Below are positions 9,735 through 21,284 of a stretch of DNA of 64,000 nt, in pieces. Origin of the DNA: Rhynchopus sp. YZ270_cl-10 (taxonomy: Eukaryota > Euglenozoa > Diplonemea > Diplonemida > Diplonemidae); assembly GCA_964035575.1 (NCBI GenBank), contig OZ037897.1, positions 1,240,001 to 1,304,000 of the forward strand. The letters are read 5' to 3'. Every line of letters starts with the position of its first letter. Position 1 is the stretch's first letter. The notes beneath the pieces were generated by a model that was given only the letters and a program-made list of their open reading frames with translations, searched no databases and was not told the DNA's origin. Position numbers and translations under genes: made by a program.

Positions 9735-12700
9735 TGGTGTTGTTCAACTTAGCCCTAGGCTCGCTTTTTTTAATCTACATCCAGTGACAGAGGGGGTACT
9801 TACTAGTCAAGCGAGTATGTAAACAGCTAGATGTCCAGACAAGGGCACTTTACTATTGTACTGGCAAGACAGTGCCTGAAAACACAGTTAGTGGCACTAA
9901 AATAGAAAGCATCTGGGACAACTACAACCAACACTTCCCTGCAAATAAGCAAAAGGGTCGTATGTGAGTGCAATTTTTCCCAAAAGGAAAAGGGGAGGGG
10001 ATGGGACGGGAGGGTTGCTCTGTCTACCGGTGTAGTTTTATTTTGCTTTGTCTTGGGGAGGGGAGGGGAGGAGAAGGAGGGGATTGAGTGAGCCGTTTCC
10101 TCTGTAACACACAAACAAATAAAAAGGAAGTTCCATAATCTTTTTAGTAGTTTTCTTTTTGGTGAAAATTTTTGAGAACTTCAGTAAGTGTGACCTGACC
10201 CGACTGACTGACACCCAAAGGGGAAAACAACAATAACGCACAACAAAATCAACAACAACAATGGTGGGTCTCGTGCTTACCTGTGGTGGTTTTGAAAAAT
10301 GAAAAATTGAAATTGACCTTCACAAGGTAAAAATGAAAAACTAAAGGAGTGAAAAAAGGAACTCAAAGGACAAGAGTTCTGTACAAACTCTACTCTACTG
10401 CACAATCTATAAAAGTGGCCCAATGGCTCCTGATGCCACTGGCCTGGCTCTTAGACAGGTCTTACTCCGAGACTGCCCTCTACCCTCAGAGCCTCGTCCA
10501 AGGGGTAAGGGCCGTCGCTGGGGTAGACCCGTCCTAGCCAGCAGCCAACCAAAAATATTAACAAATAGGAAGGGGGGCGGAAAGGGGGGAAAGGGGGGGG
10601 CAAACCCCAAAGGATGAAAAGAACAAAAAACACAAAATAAAAAGGGTTAAAAATAAACATGGGGCAAACTGTCATTCTCTACACGCTTCTACACACACAC
10701 TCTCACCCTCTAACTCTCTAACTCTCTAATTCTTTTTATTCCCCTTTTTCCCCTTCCTTCCTCCGCTCTGTCTCCCCTTCTGTCCACCACCGCGACCATT
10801 GCGCCCTCTCTGCACCTCCTGGGGCGAGAGCACATGCTGCGTCGCTTGTGCCACTGCGTCGGTGAACACGTTCGACGTGTTGGACCTACCCTGAGCTGCA
10901 TGGCGCTGGGGTCCTTTGGGAGCTGGGGAAGGAGCAGGTTGGGCGGAGGAGGTTGCATTGCCACGGCCTGCCGATGAGGAGGAGGAAGAAGTGGAGACTG
11001 CAGGTTGGGCGATGGAGGTTGTAGTGCCACGGCCTGCAGAGGTGGAGGAAGAAGAAGAAGAAGAGGAGGCTTGAGGTTGTCGGCCTATTCCCTCTCGAGC
11101 CGCTCGTGCCTCATTCTCCCTCCTTGTACTCTCCGCTGCAAAGGCCTGCCCCCTACTGCTCCGGTTGTCCGTCAGGGCATGCAACGTCGACTTTGCCTTG
11201 CACTTTTCCTGAACCGACCACTCATGCAAACCCACCACCTTCATCACCTCATACCACTGAGTGAAAGTAGCGGTAGAGAGGGGGAGTGACAACAAGGGTC
11301 TGCCATCCTGTTTCTCTCCCTGACGGTAGTGGAACAGGGAGATCCACTTCGTCACAGAAGAAGGCACCGGCGACCCCATGGTGAGGCACGGGAAAAGACC
11401 CCCCCTCTCCGTCCGCTCCTCCTCCGTCCACATCCAAGCCTCGCTCTGCGCCCTCAGCAATTCCCTCACCCTCGCTTGCTTCTTCTGGTCAGGGATGCCT
11501 TCCACTGACAGAGAATGCGAGCGATCCGCCCCCTCCATCGCGGTGTCGAGGTCCTCCTCCTGCTCCTGCTCATCATCATCCATCTCCTCCACCTTCACAC
11601 GCACCTCGGTGTCTGCCGCCTCGGCCTGTCGCCCCACCTCCTCCTCCAGCTGATCCCGAGAAGGGGTTCCCCAGCTGACCCTGCCTTCCCGAACGACGAT
11701 GACCGCGCTGGTCTTGCCCCAGGTGTCGCAGTATCCGGCCTCCCCTGCTATCTTCCTAACCGCCTGACGGGCGACCACCGACTCCGGGCAATCACCGTCC
11801 CCCTCCCCGTTCCCACTCCACGGCTGCTGTGTCGCCCAGCAGTACAGGAACTCGCCCGGGCACGGAGAAGCACCTTGAGGACCAAAGAGAGCCATCCAGT
11901 CGCCGACACAGTCAGGTTCGAGTCCTTCAGGGTCGTCGCCCACCGCTCTCCGCACCGCATGGCAGGGGAGGAATAGCCGCCCTTCGCACACCACCCCAAA
12001 GCACCGCCCGTATGCCACCATGCGTTCTGCCTCCAGCTGTCGGGAGAGGTTCACCGCCGTCAACAACAGAGTGGTCGCCTTCTGCTCCGACTCATGCTTA
12101 GCTGCGATGGCGTAATGCCTCTCGCAGCGTTGCCTGTCATACTCCGCCCGGAGCGACTCTCCTGCTTCGGGGTGCCGATCGCAGTCTTCCAAGTACTGCG
12201 CATGCATCTTCTTCGCGTCCTCTGCGAGTTCCCGCTTGTGCCTGGCGGTCAGCTCCTCCACACGATGCCTGTCCGCCGCCTTCGCCTGGTCCAGACGCAC
12301 ATTCTGTTCCTCCAGGAAACGACTCAACTCCTGCTGGCGGTCGCCAAAAGTGCCCCGAAGCGCGGCCAAATCCGGTCCCCACGACCGACGATGCTCCCGC
12401 CGTACCTCCAGGGCTTGCTGCCACGCGTCCGACGCACGCTGCAACGCTTCCTTCTTCTCCTGGTCCGCCTTTTGTTGTTGCTGCTTCTGCTGTTTCCGTT
12501 GCTTCTCGTGCTTCTGCTGCTTCTGTTCTGCCTGCTGCCCCTCTTCGCCCGCCATTGGCATGTCTACCTCCTCGACGTCCTCGCCCTCGGGAGCTGGCAC
12601 TGCTGGAGAAGGAGCCCGTTTAGGTGGTGGGTCTCCGCTCCCCTCCGCAGAGGCAGCCTGAGCCGGAACATTCGAGTGCAAAAAAGACAGGGCACTGAAG

Positions 12701-15346
12701 TATTCCGCCCTGCCAATTTGCGACAGAGGGCAGTGCTTGGACCCCTGAGCGCAGTGCAGACATGCCAAGCCACCACACGTGTGACAGCAGAAGTGTGCGT
12801 CCGACGCATCGAAGAGCTTGCTGCATTGTTCGCACTGCAGGAAAGTGTTCGACGCCTCCGCCTCCCTCGCTCCCACAAAAGCCATGGGGCGCTCTGACTG
12901 GCACTCCCCCTTACCACCTGTGGCCTCAAAAGACAGGATGTGCTGCTGCAGAGCCGGGTCCATGGTGAGGGGCTCGTAGTGTCCCGGGATACTGCCGGAT
13001 CCATCTGCCGCATCCTGGTCACCCGAGTGGAGGAGAAGGACCACTGCCTTAGGCCGTTTTCTTGGCACCATCAGAGAAGGGCGGGCGAACTCGTTGAGGA
13101 TGACCACAGATACCTCAAGAGCCTCCCCTGCCCCCGCCACTGCAATGGCATCCGCCCACGTACGCTGGTCTCCTCTGTCCCCACTCGTCATCAGCCGCTG
13201 CCAGACCCCAAAATTAGGGACAGCCGCACTCGACAGATCAGCGCGGCCCTGGACCTTCTTCACTGCCGCCTGGCGCAGACCCTCCACCGTCAAATCCGTG
13301 CGCCCGGTGGCGAAGAGCAAAGCCTCAAAAGCACAGTCCCCCGCCACAAACGACCAAGTCACCTTCGAGGCTCCCAGCTTGGCCGCCTGCTCCGTCGCCC
13401 GAGGCCTCTGCGCTGCCCGGCACTCACGCAAAAACTCCCACTCACGCACCACATCGAGACCAGGCCCTTCCGGAATCACGGTGGCCGAATCGAACCTCCC
13501 GGTCCGCTTCCTCGGTGGCTCCACGTGGTCCGGCTTCACGTCCCTCTTGCGCTTCCCCTGCTGCTCCTCCGTTCGGTCTGCAGGACGACTCATATCGTCG
13601 TCAGGGTTCGCATCGTCACAGAGAGGTTCCACGGCCCCTGCACTGCGGCGTCCAAACCGGTCCATGTCCTCTGCAGACGGTGCCACATCTACCTCCACAC
13701 ACGGCTCCCGCTTCAGGGTGGCAATCCCTACACACATAGCACCCCGCTCCAGAAAGGAAGATGCGACCTTTTTCTGGTACGCCACCGCAATGCTCTCCCG
13801 GATGCGCAACTCTGCCGACCCTGTCAGGTGCGACGTCTGTCCCGTCGTCAGGCCTCCAAGCTGCGCAATCAAGAGGTTCGCCTCGTCGCCTGCACCCCCG
13901 AAGGCTTCAAACACAATAGGGGAGAACTTGGTATTGATCTTGTTCAAATCCCGCTCGTGCTTCTCCCGTTTGACCTGGCCCTGGTTCTTCGCCGACCAGC
14001 CCACAAACTTCGAGGCCCCTGTTCTGTAGGAAGGCAAGGTGGGGCACACGTGGGTGATGTCCAAACAACGAGGTCCATTTTCCGCCACTCCTACTGGGAG
14101 GTAGACGTCGCCTGGCCGCTTCTTCGACTCCAACTCCACTCGCACGGTCTCCTCCAAAGCAGGGTCCAAGCCCGCCCCTTGAGCAGCTCGGTACACCGAA
14201 TCCCGCAAGGCGTTGTGGCGGGCGACGCGGTGTTTGGAGTAGGGGCAGCCAAAGGTGTGGTCGCCAAAGGAGTCCATGACAACCCTTTTCTGCCCCCCCT
14301 GACATGCCGAGCAAGTCGTTCCCTCCGCATGGATGGCCACCCCTAGTCGGAAACGGGTCACAACCGCAAAATCCGCTGAAGACATCTGGTTCCTTGCTGA
14401 GGGTGTCGCCGTGAGGTACGTCCCGGAAAGCGGCAGGAGAAGGGACTTCATCCGTGCTCGGTCTCGCATGCAGAGCTGTTGCATCAACTTGTCTGCCTGG
14501 GCGTCAATCACCGCAGATGACAGACTCTGCTGCTCCAGGATCTTCTTCGGCTGGGCCCTGTCCACGTGAAACGCCACCGGTACCCTGGAGTTGTACTCCT
14601 CAGCCGCGCTGTTCCATCTCTCCTCATCCCAGGTGAAGGCAGGGTCCAAGGCCTGCGACAGTTGCAGGTTCCCTGACTGAGAGGCGAGGGACGCAGCTGT
14701 CCGATGGTCCACGGTGCGACGGATACCCAGCCCCCCAAGCGCCACAGGAAGCGCCGCCTGCGCCCTTGCCAACTCCGGCAGCGCCCCATCCGGGTCATGC
14801 AGAAGCGCAGCCAGGCACCTGTCGATCAGGTCGTCAAAGGCCGTCAGGTACTCCGCGCACTGTGGGATCCCCCGCATGTAGAACACCATGCGGCAGTAGC
14901 CTTCGCAGTATCTCAGTACGTAGAAGGCTGCCTGGGAGTCCCCGAGGTCCACAAGGGCTTCCAGGTTGCAGCGGGAATCGTCCACCTTCTGGGCCATGTA
15001 CTCCTCGCAGAAAGCCGCAGACCCAATGGGGATGCCCAAGAAGTCGAACCCATCCACATCCAACAGCCGGAACCCGCCTTCACCCATGGCGTCCTGTCCA
15101 CCCTCGTTCAACGTGAACCCCACGGCCTCGAGATCCTCCTTGGAGACGCCACCAGTGGAGATGAGCTCACACTTGTTCGCGTTCACCTCCAACCCCAGTT
15201 CGGAGCTACGAGTGCACAGAACCTGGTACGCCTCAAAAACCGCCTTAGGGGACCCCCGCAGAGAGCCGTCATCGAGGTACCACAAAGTCCCATCCAGGCC
15301 TGGGTGCCCCTTCAGCTCTAGCGCCATCTGGTGGATGGTCAGGGAG
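9707..15346 (-). mobile_element. Family B retrotransposon, 5'-truncated copy 1
   Basis: Minus-strand copy running from within the RT domain to the true 3' end: poly-T at 9,707-9,735, then GGTGTTGTTCAACTTAGCCC. The 5' break at about 15,346 joins a short CAG/CAA tract. The same break and the same flank occur at 26,808, so the whole block 9,814-15,486 is a direct duplicate of 21,276-26,948 (offset 11,462 bp) and not an independent insertion. At least one base differs between the copies (near 10,223 versus 21,685). Confidence 0.93.
10726..15327 (-). pseudogene. Family B polyprotein, C-terminal 1,533 residues (5'-truncated)
   Basis: A long intact frame that begins inside the RT domain just upstream of YLDDG. 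It contains the post-RT zinc finger and RLE endonuclease, the C-terminal OTU-like domain (VAGDCAFEALLF ... GHYEPL), a Cys-rich finger, a Gln/Lys-rich coiled-coil stretch and the Ser-rich basic tail. It lacks the N-terminal OTU-like domain, the C2H2 finger and RT palm motif A, so it cannot make a complete RT. The first Met is only the first ATG after the truncation. Confidence 0.88.
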
Positions 15347-15494
15347 GAAGGCCCTTTTGGGGGCGTTGTGGGTGGTGCTGCATGTCTGCATCAGCAGCAG
15401 CAGCAGGAGCTACACCAGCAGCAACAACAAGAGCAGCAACAGCAGCAACAGCAGCAACAGCAGCAACAGCAGCATATACTACACCATTTGTTTA
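15347..15494 (+). repeat. Short CAG/CAA tract at the copy-1 junction
   Basis: Starts with the same GGCCCTTTTGGGGGCGTTGT leader as 26,809-26,850, followed by CAGCAA repeats. It is then cut off at TACACCA and joined within about 10 bp to the 401-bp satellite. It is the left end of the tract that is fully developed at 26.8-29.0 kb. Confidence 0.9.
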
Positions 15495-16804
15495 GTCATT
15501 TTTACAGTTTTGCACACCCAGAAAATCGATTTTTTCGGCTCGGCCGGTGTAATATCGACATAATTTAGGTATGTTATGTGCATAATTTTCCCATTAGAGC
15601 CCATTCAAGTCACATTCCGACCATTTTTCGTGAAAAAATGCAACTTTTTGTCACCGTGACCCCCAAAAATGACGATTTTTTGGTCGATTTTTTCGGCCAA
15701 AAATTTCGTACCACAGGGCCATACCATATACTGGGATTATCAACACTTTGAAAATACGGCCTGGTATTCGGGTCTATATGTCCCATGGGGCCCATAGTAA
15801 CCTTACTGGGTCATGCCCAAAGCCAATCTTAATAGTAAAATTCGATTTTCTGTGAAAAATATTTTGACCAAAAAATCGTCATTTTTCCGATTTTCGTCAT
15901 TTTTACAGTTTTGCACACCCTGAAAATCGATTTTTTCGGCTCCGCCGGTGAAATATCGACATAATTTAGGTATGTTATGTGCATAATATACCCATTAGAG
16001 CCCATTCAAGTCACATTCCGACCATTTTTCGTGAAAAAATGCAACTTTTTGTCACCGTGACCCCCAAAAATGACGATTTTTTGGTCGATTTTTTCGGCCA
16101 AAAATTTCGTACCACAGGGCCATACCATATACTGGGATTATCAACATTTTGAAAATACGGCCTGGTATTCGGGTCTTTTTGTCCCATGGGGCCCATAGTA
16201 ACCTTACTGGGTCATGCCCAAAGCCAATCTTAATAGTAAAATTCGATTTTCTGTGAAAAATATTTTGACCAAAAAATCGTCATTTTTCCGATTTTCGTCA
16301 TTTTTACAGTTTTGCACACCCTGAAAATCGATTTTTTCGGCTCCGCCGGTGTAATATCGACATAATTTAGGTATGTTATGTGCATAATATACCCATTAGA
16401 GCCCATTCAAGTCACATTCCGACCATTTTTCGTGAAAAAATGCAACTTTTTGTCACCGTGACCCCGAAAAATGACGATTTTTTGGTCGATTTTTTCGGCC
16501 AAAAATTTCGTACCACAGGGCCATACCATATACTGGGATTATCAACTTTTTGAAAATACGGCCTGGTATTCGGGTGTATATGTCCCATGGGGCCCATAGT
16601 AACCTTACTGGGTCATGCCCAAAGCCAATCTTAATAGTAAAATTCGATTTTCTGTGAAAAATATTTTGACCAAAAAATCGTCATTTTTCCGATTTTCGTC
16701 ATTTTTACAGTTTTGCACACCCTGAAAATCGATTTTTTCGGCTCCGCCGGTGAAATATCGACATAATTTAGGTATGTTATGTGCATAATATACCCATTAG
16801 AGCC
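15495..16804 (-). repeat. 401-bp satellite array, left block (~3.3 copies)
   Basis: Tandem units with a 401-bp period, visible for example in the recurrence of CCATGGGGCCCATAGTAACC at 15,782, 16,183 and 16,584. The units are AT-rich with runs of A and T, each containing CGATTTTTTCGGC. This block is the inverted counterpart of 42,135-43,444. It ends at AGAGCC where a family B element begins. Confidence 0.97.
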
Positions 16805-19800
16805 CGGGGTCAGCCTTGCGGGGCGAGAAGGACAGAGTGGCTGTGTGATGATGCGGGTGTGGCAAAAGGGGTGTGTACAGATAGAGTTTTGGTTCGACTG
16901 GTGGTGCAACCTCTGGGAGGTCTTCACCTCCTTGCGTCAGCCTGACCCCTGCTGGGTAGCCGAGGCACCTGAGTGGGGAGTGTTTGTGTCGTTCGCGGTC
17001 CTGGATCTGTGGAAGGACAGACGCGCCCCTACCCTCAGTCATCTCATTTTGTGGCTGGTGGGCAGGAGGACCAGGAGGACGCGACGAGGACACCGGTCCT
17101 TGAACTGGACCAAGTCACAGGCGGGCAGGCTCCGTCGGCGCAAGGCGCCCTGCAATCGTCCGCCCTCCCCGGCAGCGCACCCAGTTTTCCGCAGGATCAG
17201 GGTCGCCGATGCGTTGAGAGGTGCTTTGCAGTGTGTGGCCATCTGGGTTCTGGTTTTTGTGGGGTCTGAGCTTGGGAGGTCAGCGCCACATGCTTTGGGT
17301 TGTGCGCTGTTTCGGGACGCGGAGGTGCTGGGGGTGGGTCTGCTGCGGGGACTGTGCCGCGCACGCAGGGGGTGGCGGTGGCTGGAAGGGGCGAGCGAGC
17401 GAGTGCACCGATGGACCGGAGGGATCCGAGTGGCTGCCAGCTTGGTGAGAGCCAGTGTGATGGGGGTGGGTCAGTTGTCGGTGCGTGCAGCCGAGTGGGT
17501 GTGGGTTGCATGGTCCGCAGGTGGTTGTTTGGCGGGTTTTGTGGCACTGGTCGGCGTCGCGCGCCCACTTGGCTGGGTTCTTCTCTTGGAGGTGCGCCGT
17601 GTGGCAGCACGCAGGTGGACTCGTAGGATCGGGATGGCATTTGGCATGCTGGCGGTGTCCCTACTGGTCTTGCTGTCGTTGTTGTGGCGAGCGGTGACGC
17701 CCTGGGACCTGCGCCCTGCCCCTGCTGATCCGGAGCACCCGGTAAGCTTGTCCCCGTTTGCGTTGACCGGTGGGTGCGCAAACGTGAACGCTCCTGCGTA
17801 TACAGAGCAGGCGGTGTCTGTGGACGCGACTCTGGCGAAGTTTGGAGCTAAACGCATCCCCAACGTGTCTACTAATGATTGTGGTTATGTGGCACTACAC
17901 CTCTGGGACCACGACACGCAGCCGGACGTGAGGGCAATGCGCAAGCAGCTGTATGACACAGCAGTGGAGGTGTCGAACCGCCTGGTGCAGGTGCTGGGGT
18001 CGCAGGAGGCCATGACGGAGTTTGCCAATGGTGTGACCGGCGAGGCCCACCTCAACCACTTGGGGCTTCAGCTCACCGCGACAGCATCCCGCATCAACAT
18101 CGTGGTGGTGCAGGCATCGGAAGAGAACCCCCTCGTGCGCATCACCCCTGGTAGCAAAAGAGTCGCCAAGTCGTACGCGGAGAGCTTCCAAGCGAAACTT
18201 CCCACGGTCGTCATCGCTCTCTGTGACTCTCACTTTGAGGCAGTGGAGCTTGTCCCGGAGGTGGGGAAGACCAAGGAGGGGATGGCAGAGAAGATGAGGA
18301 AGGAGGCTCGGCAGGCAGTGCTGGACACAGCGCATTTGGATGGCATCATCCCCACCAACACCACCACCACCGCCCCCCTGGCTACCAAGCTGGGACACAT
18401 CAATGCGGATCGGGTGTTCTGCCCCTTTGATGGATGCAGAGCGGGAATTTTGTCTTCGAGTGATGCGGTCGGGGGCCTGTCTCGTAAGGGCTTGCTGCAG
18501 CACATGCGTCGCCACCAGGCGGATGGGGCGTACATCCCCGACGAGCTGTTGGGCCACTTGGGCATGTCGCGCTGTGCGAACGATCAGTGCGACATGCTAT
18601 TGCCGCAGAGCAAGGAGGTCTGCAACACCTGTACGGTGCACTTTGGCGAAGAAGGCTTCACCGCTCCGTCTCCCTCCAGTCGAGGAATGCTGACAGATCA
18701 GGATGACCTCCCCTCCTTTGAAGTCATGGGGACCACCAGGATCCAGCTGAAGGGCGGGTGCCCAGACAAACACCTGCAGCTGTACAGCGAGCTCTTCCTG
18801 AGGGTTCTTATGGACATCCTTGAGTACCAAGACGAGGTGGCCTGGAAGCGCCTTGCACTGTTCTTCACTGTGTTGCACCGGACACGGACAGAACGAGGGG
18901 GCAAGGACCAGGAGCGACGTTTGACGAGCACCTGGGGGAAGGACTTGGAGGCTTGGAAGGCTGGCCAGTATGTCGCCCTGTGGGAGCAAACGGTAGAGGA
19001 GCGGAAGCCAAGGCCCTCTGGGTGGTCGGATGAGGACACTGACGAAGGGAGACGGAAGCGCACCATCGCCAAAGCGAGAGCAGGACTCCCGAGCCAGGCC
19101 ATGTCTTGCGCTACCAGCGACGGCCTCGCCCCACAGACACCGGCGACGCTGGAAAAGCTTCAGACGAAGCACCCAGCCGCTGCCGACTCCAAGGCCCTGG
19201 AGCAGGCGGATTGGCCCCAGCCTCAGGAGGTCCCACCGGTGACAGTGGTGGAGGTGATGAAGGCCCTGCGGAGCATGCCGAAGTCATCGGCGGCGGGTCC
19301 CTCGAACGTGACGGGCGCGCACCTTCGTACACTTTGCCTACAGAGGCGGGCTAAGGGCACTTTGGCAGCGCTGGCCGCAGTGTTGACGTCTTTGGCACGA
19401 GGAAATGCTCCAGTGGAGGTGGCTGAGTTCTTCGCCGGCGCTAACTTGGTGGCTCTCCGGAAGCCTGCAAAGGGGCCGGGCCTGGAGGAGGACGTGCGAC
19501 CGATTGCGGTTGGGGACACTCTCCGCAGACTGGTGGGAAAGATTCTGTCGGCGCGAGTGCGGGTGCCTGCTAGGACGCTTCTTCTTCGAGGGAACCAGGT
19601 GGGGGTGGCAACGGCAAGGGGGGCGGCAGTGGCGACTGATGTTATCTCGCAGTACGCCGTGCGCAACCGCGGAAAAGGTAAAGTCATTTTGAAAATTGAC
19701 TACCGTAACGCGTTCAACTGCGTAGACCGCCTGTCGATGCTAAGAGCGGTCGACGCGAACCTCCCCGAGCTGGCCCCATGGGTGCGATGGTGTTACCTGG

Positions 19801-21275
19801 AGCCCTCCAGCCTGTTTTATGGTGGGGATACCATAAGGTCACAGCGCGGAGCTCAACAAGGAGATCCCTTGGGCCCGCTTCTCTTCTCCCTGACCATCCA
19901 CCAGATGGCGCTAGAGCTGAAGGGGCACCCAGGCCTGGATGGGACTTTGTGGTACCTCGATGACGGCTCTCTGCGGGGGTCCCCTAAGGCGGTTTTTGAG
20001 GCGTACCAGGTTCTGTGCACTCGTAGCTCCGAACTGGGGTTGGAGGTGAACGCGAACAAGTGTGAGCTCATCTCCACTGGTGGCGTCTCCAAGGAGGATC
20101 TCGAGGCCGTGGGGTTCACGTTGAACGAGGGTGGACAGGACGCCATGGGTGAAGGCGGGTTCCGGCTGTTGGATGTGGATGGGTTCGACTTCTTGGGCAT
20201 CCCCATTGGGTCTGCGGCTTTCTGCGAGGAGTACATGGCCCAGAAGGTGGACGATTCCCGCCGCAACCTGGAAGCCCTTGTGGACCTCGGGGACTCCCAG
20301 GCAGCCTTCTACGTACTGAGATACTGCGAAGGCTACTGCCGCATGGTGTTCTACATGCGGGGGATCCCACAGTGCGCGGAGTACCTGACGGCCTTTGACG
20401 ACCTGATCGACAGGTGCCTGGCTGCGCTTCTGCATGACCCGGATGGGGCGCTGCCGGAGTTGGCAAGGGCGCAGGCGGCGCTTCCTGTGGCGCTTGGGGG
20501 GCTGGGTATCCGTCGCACCGTGGACCATCGGACAGCTGCGTCCCTCGCTTCTCAGTCAGGGAACCTGCAACTGTCGCAGGCCTTGGACCCTGCCTTCGCC
20601 TGGGATGAGGAGAGATGGAACAGCGCGGCTGAGGAGTACAACTCCAGGGTACCGGTGGCGTTTCACGTGGACAGGGCCCAGCCGAAGAAGATCCTGGAGC
20701 AGCAGAGTCTGTCATCTGCGGTGATTGACGCCCAGGCAGACAAGTTGATGCAACAGCTCTGCATGCGAGACCGAGCACGGATGAAGTCCCTTCTCCTGCC
20801 GCTTTCCGGGACGTACCTCACGGCGACACCCTCAGCAAGGAACCAGATGTCTTCAGCGGATTTTGCGGTTGTGACCCGTTTCCGACTAGGGGTGGCCATC
20901 CATGCGGAGGGAACGACTTGCTCGGCATGTCAGGGGGGGCAGAAAAGGGTTGTCATGGACTCCTTTGGCGACCACACCTTTGGCTGCCCCTACTCCAAAC
21001 ACCGCGTCGCCCGCCACAACGCCTTGCGGGATTCGGTGTACCGAGCTGCTCAAGGGGCGGGCTTGGACCCTGCTTTGGAGGAGACCGTGCGAGTGGAGTT
21101 GGAGTCGAAGAAGCGGCCAGGCGACGTCTACCTCCCAGTAGGAGTGGCGGAAAATGGACCTCGTTGTTTGGACATCACCCACGTGTGCCCCACCTTGCCT
21201 TCCTACAGAACAGGGGCCTCGAAGTTTGTGGGCTGGTCGGCGAAGAACCAGGGCCAGGTCAAACGGGAGAAGCAC
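16805..21275 (+). mobile_element. Family B retrotransposon, 5' part (3' end missing)
   Basis: Begins at CGGGGTCAGCCTTGCGGGGC, exactly where the copy at 29,047 begins although the flanks differ (satellite here, CAG minisatellite there). This is therefore probably the genuine 5' end of the element. It breaks off at AGAAGCAC (21,275) and is joined head-on to an inverted family B 3' end. Confidence 0.92.
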
Positions 21276-21284
21276 AGTATGTAA
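16848..21284 (+). pseudogene. Family B polyprotein, N-terminal part (1,478 residues)
   Basis: First in-frame ATG of the element, about 43 bp from its 5' boundary. The frame covers the hydrophobic N-terminus, first OTU-like domain (NDCGY ... SHFEAV), C2H2 finger, whole RT (KIDYRNAFN, RGAQQGDPLGP, YLDDG), the post-RT zinc finger and the endonuclease core (PGDVYL, CLDITH). It ends two codons after the inversion junction and lacks the C-terminal OTU-like domain. Its mirror copy is at 37,655-42,091. Confidence 0.88.

Noticed and set aside
12094-14346. Long antisense frames opposite the family B ORF (for example 468 and 311 codons)
   Set aside because: They mirror the GC-rich codon bias of the sense frame, recur wherever the element recurs and contain no recognisable domain.
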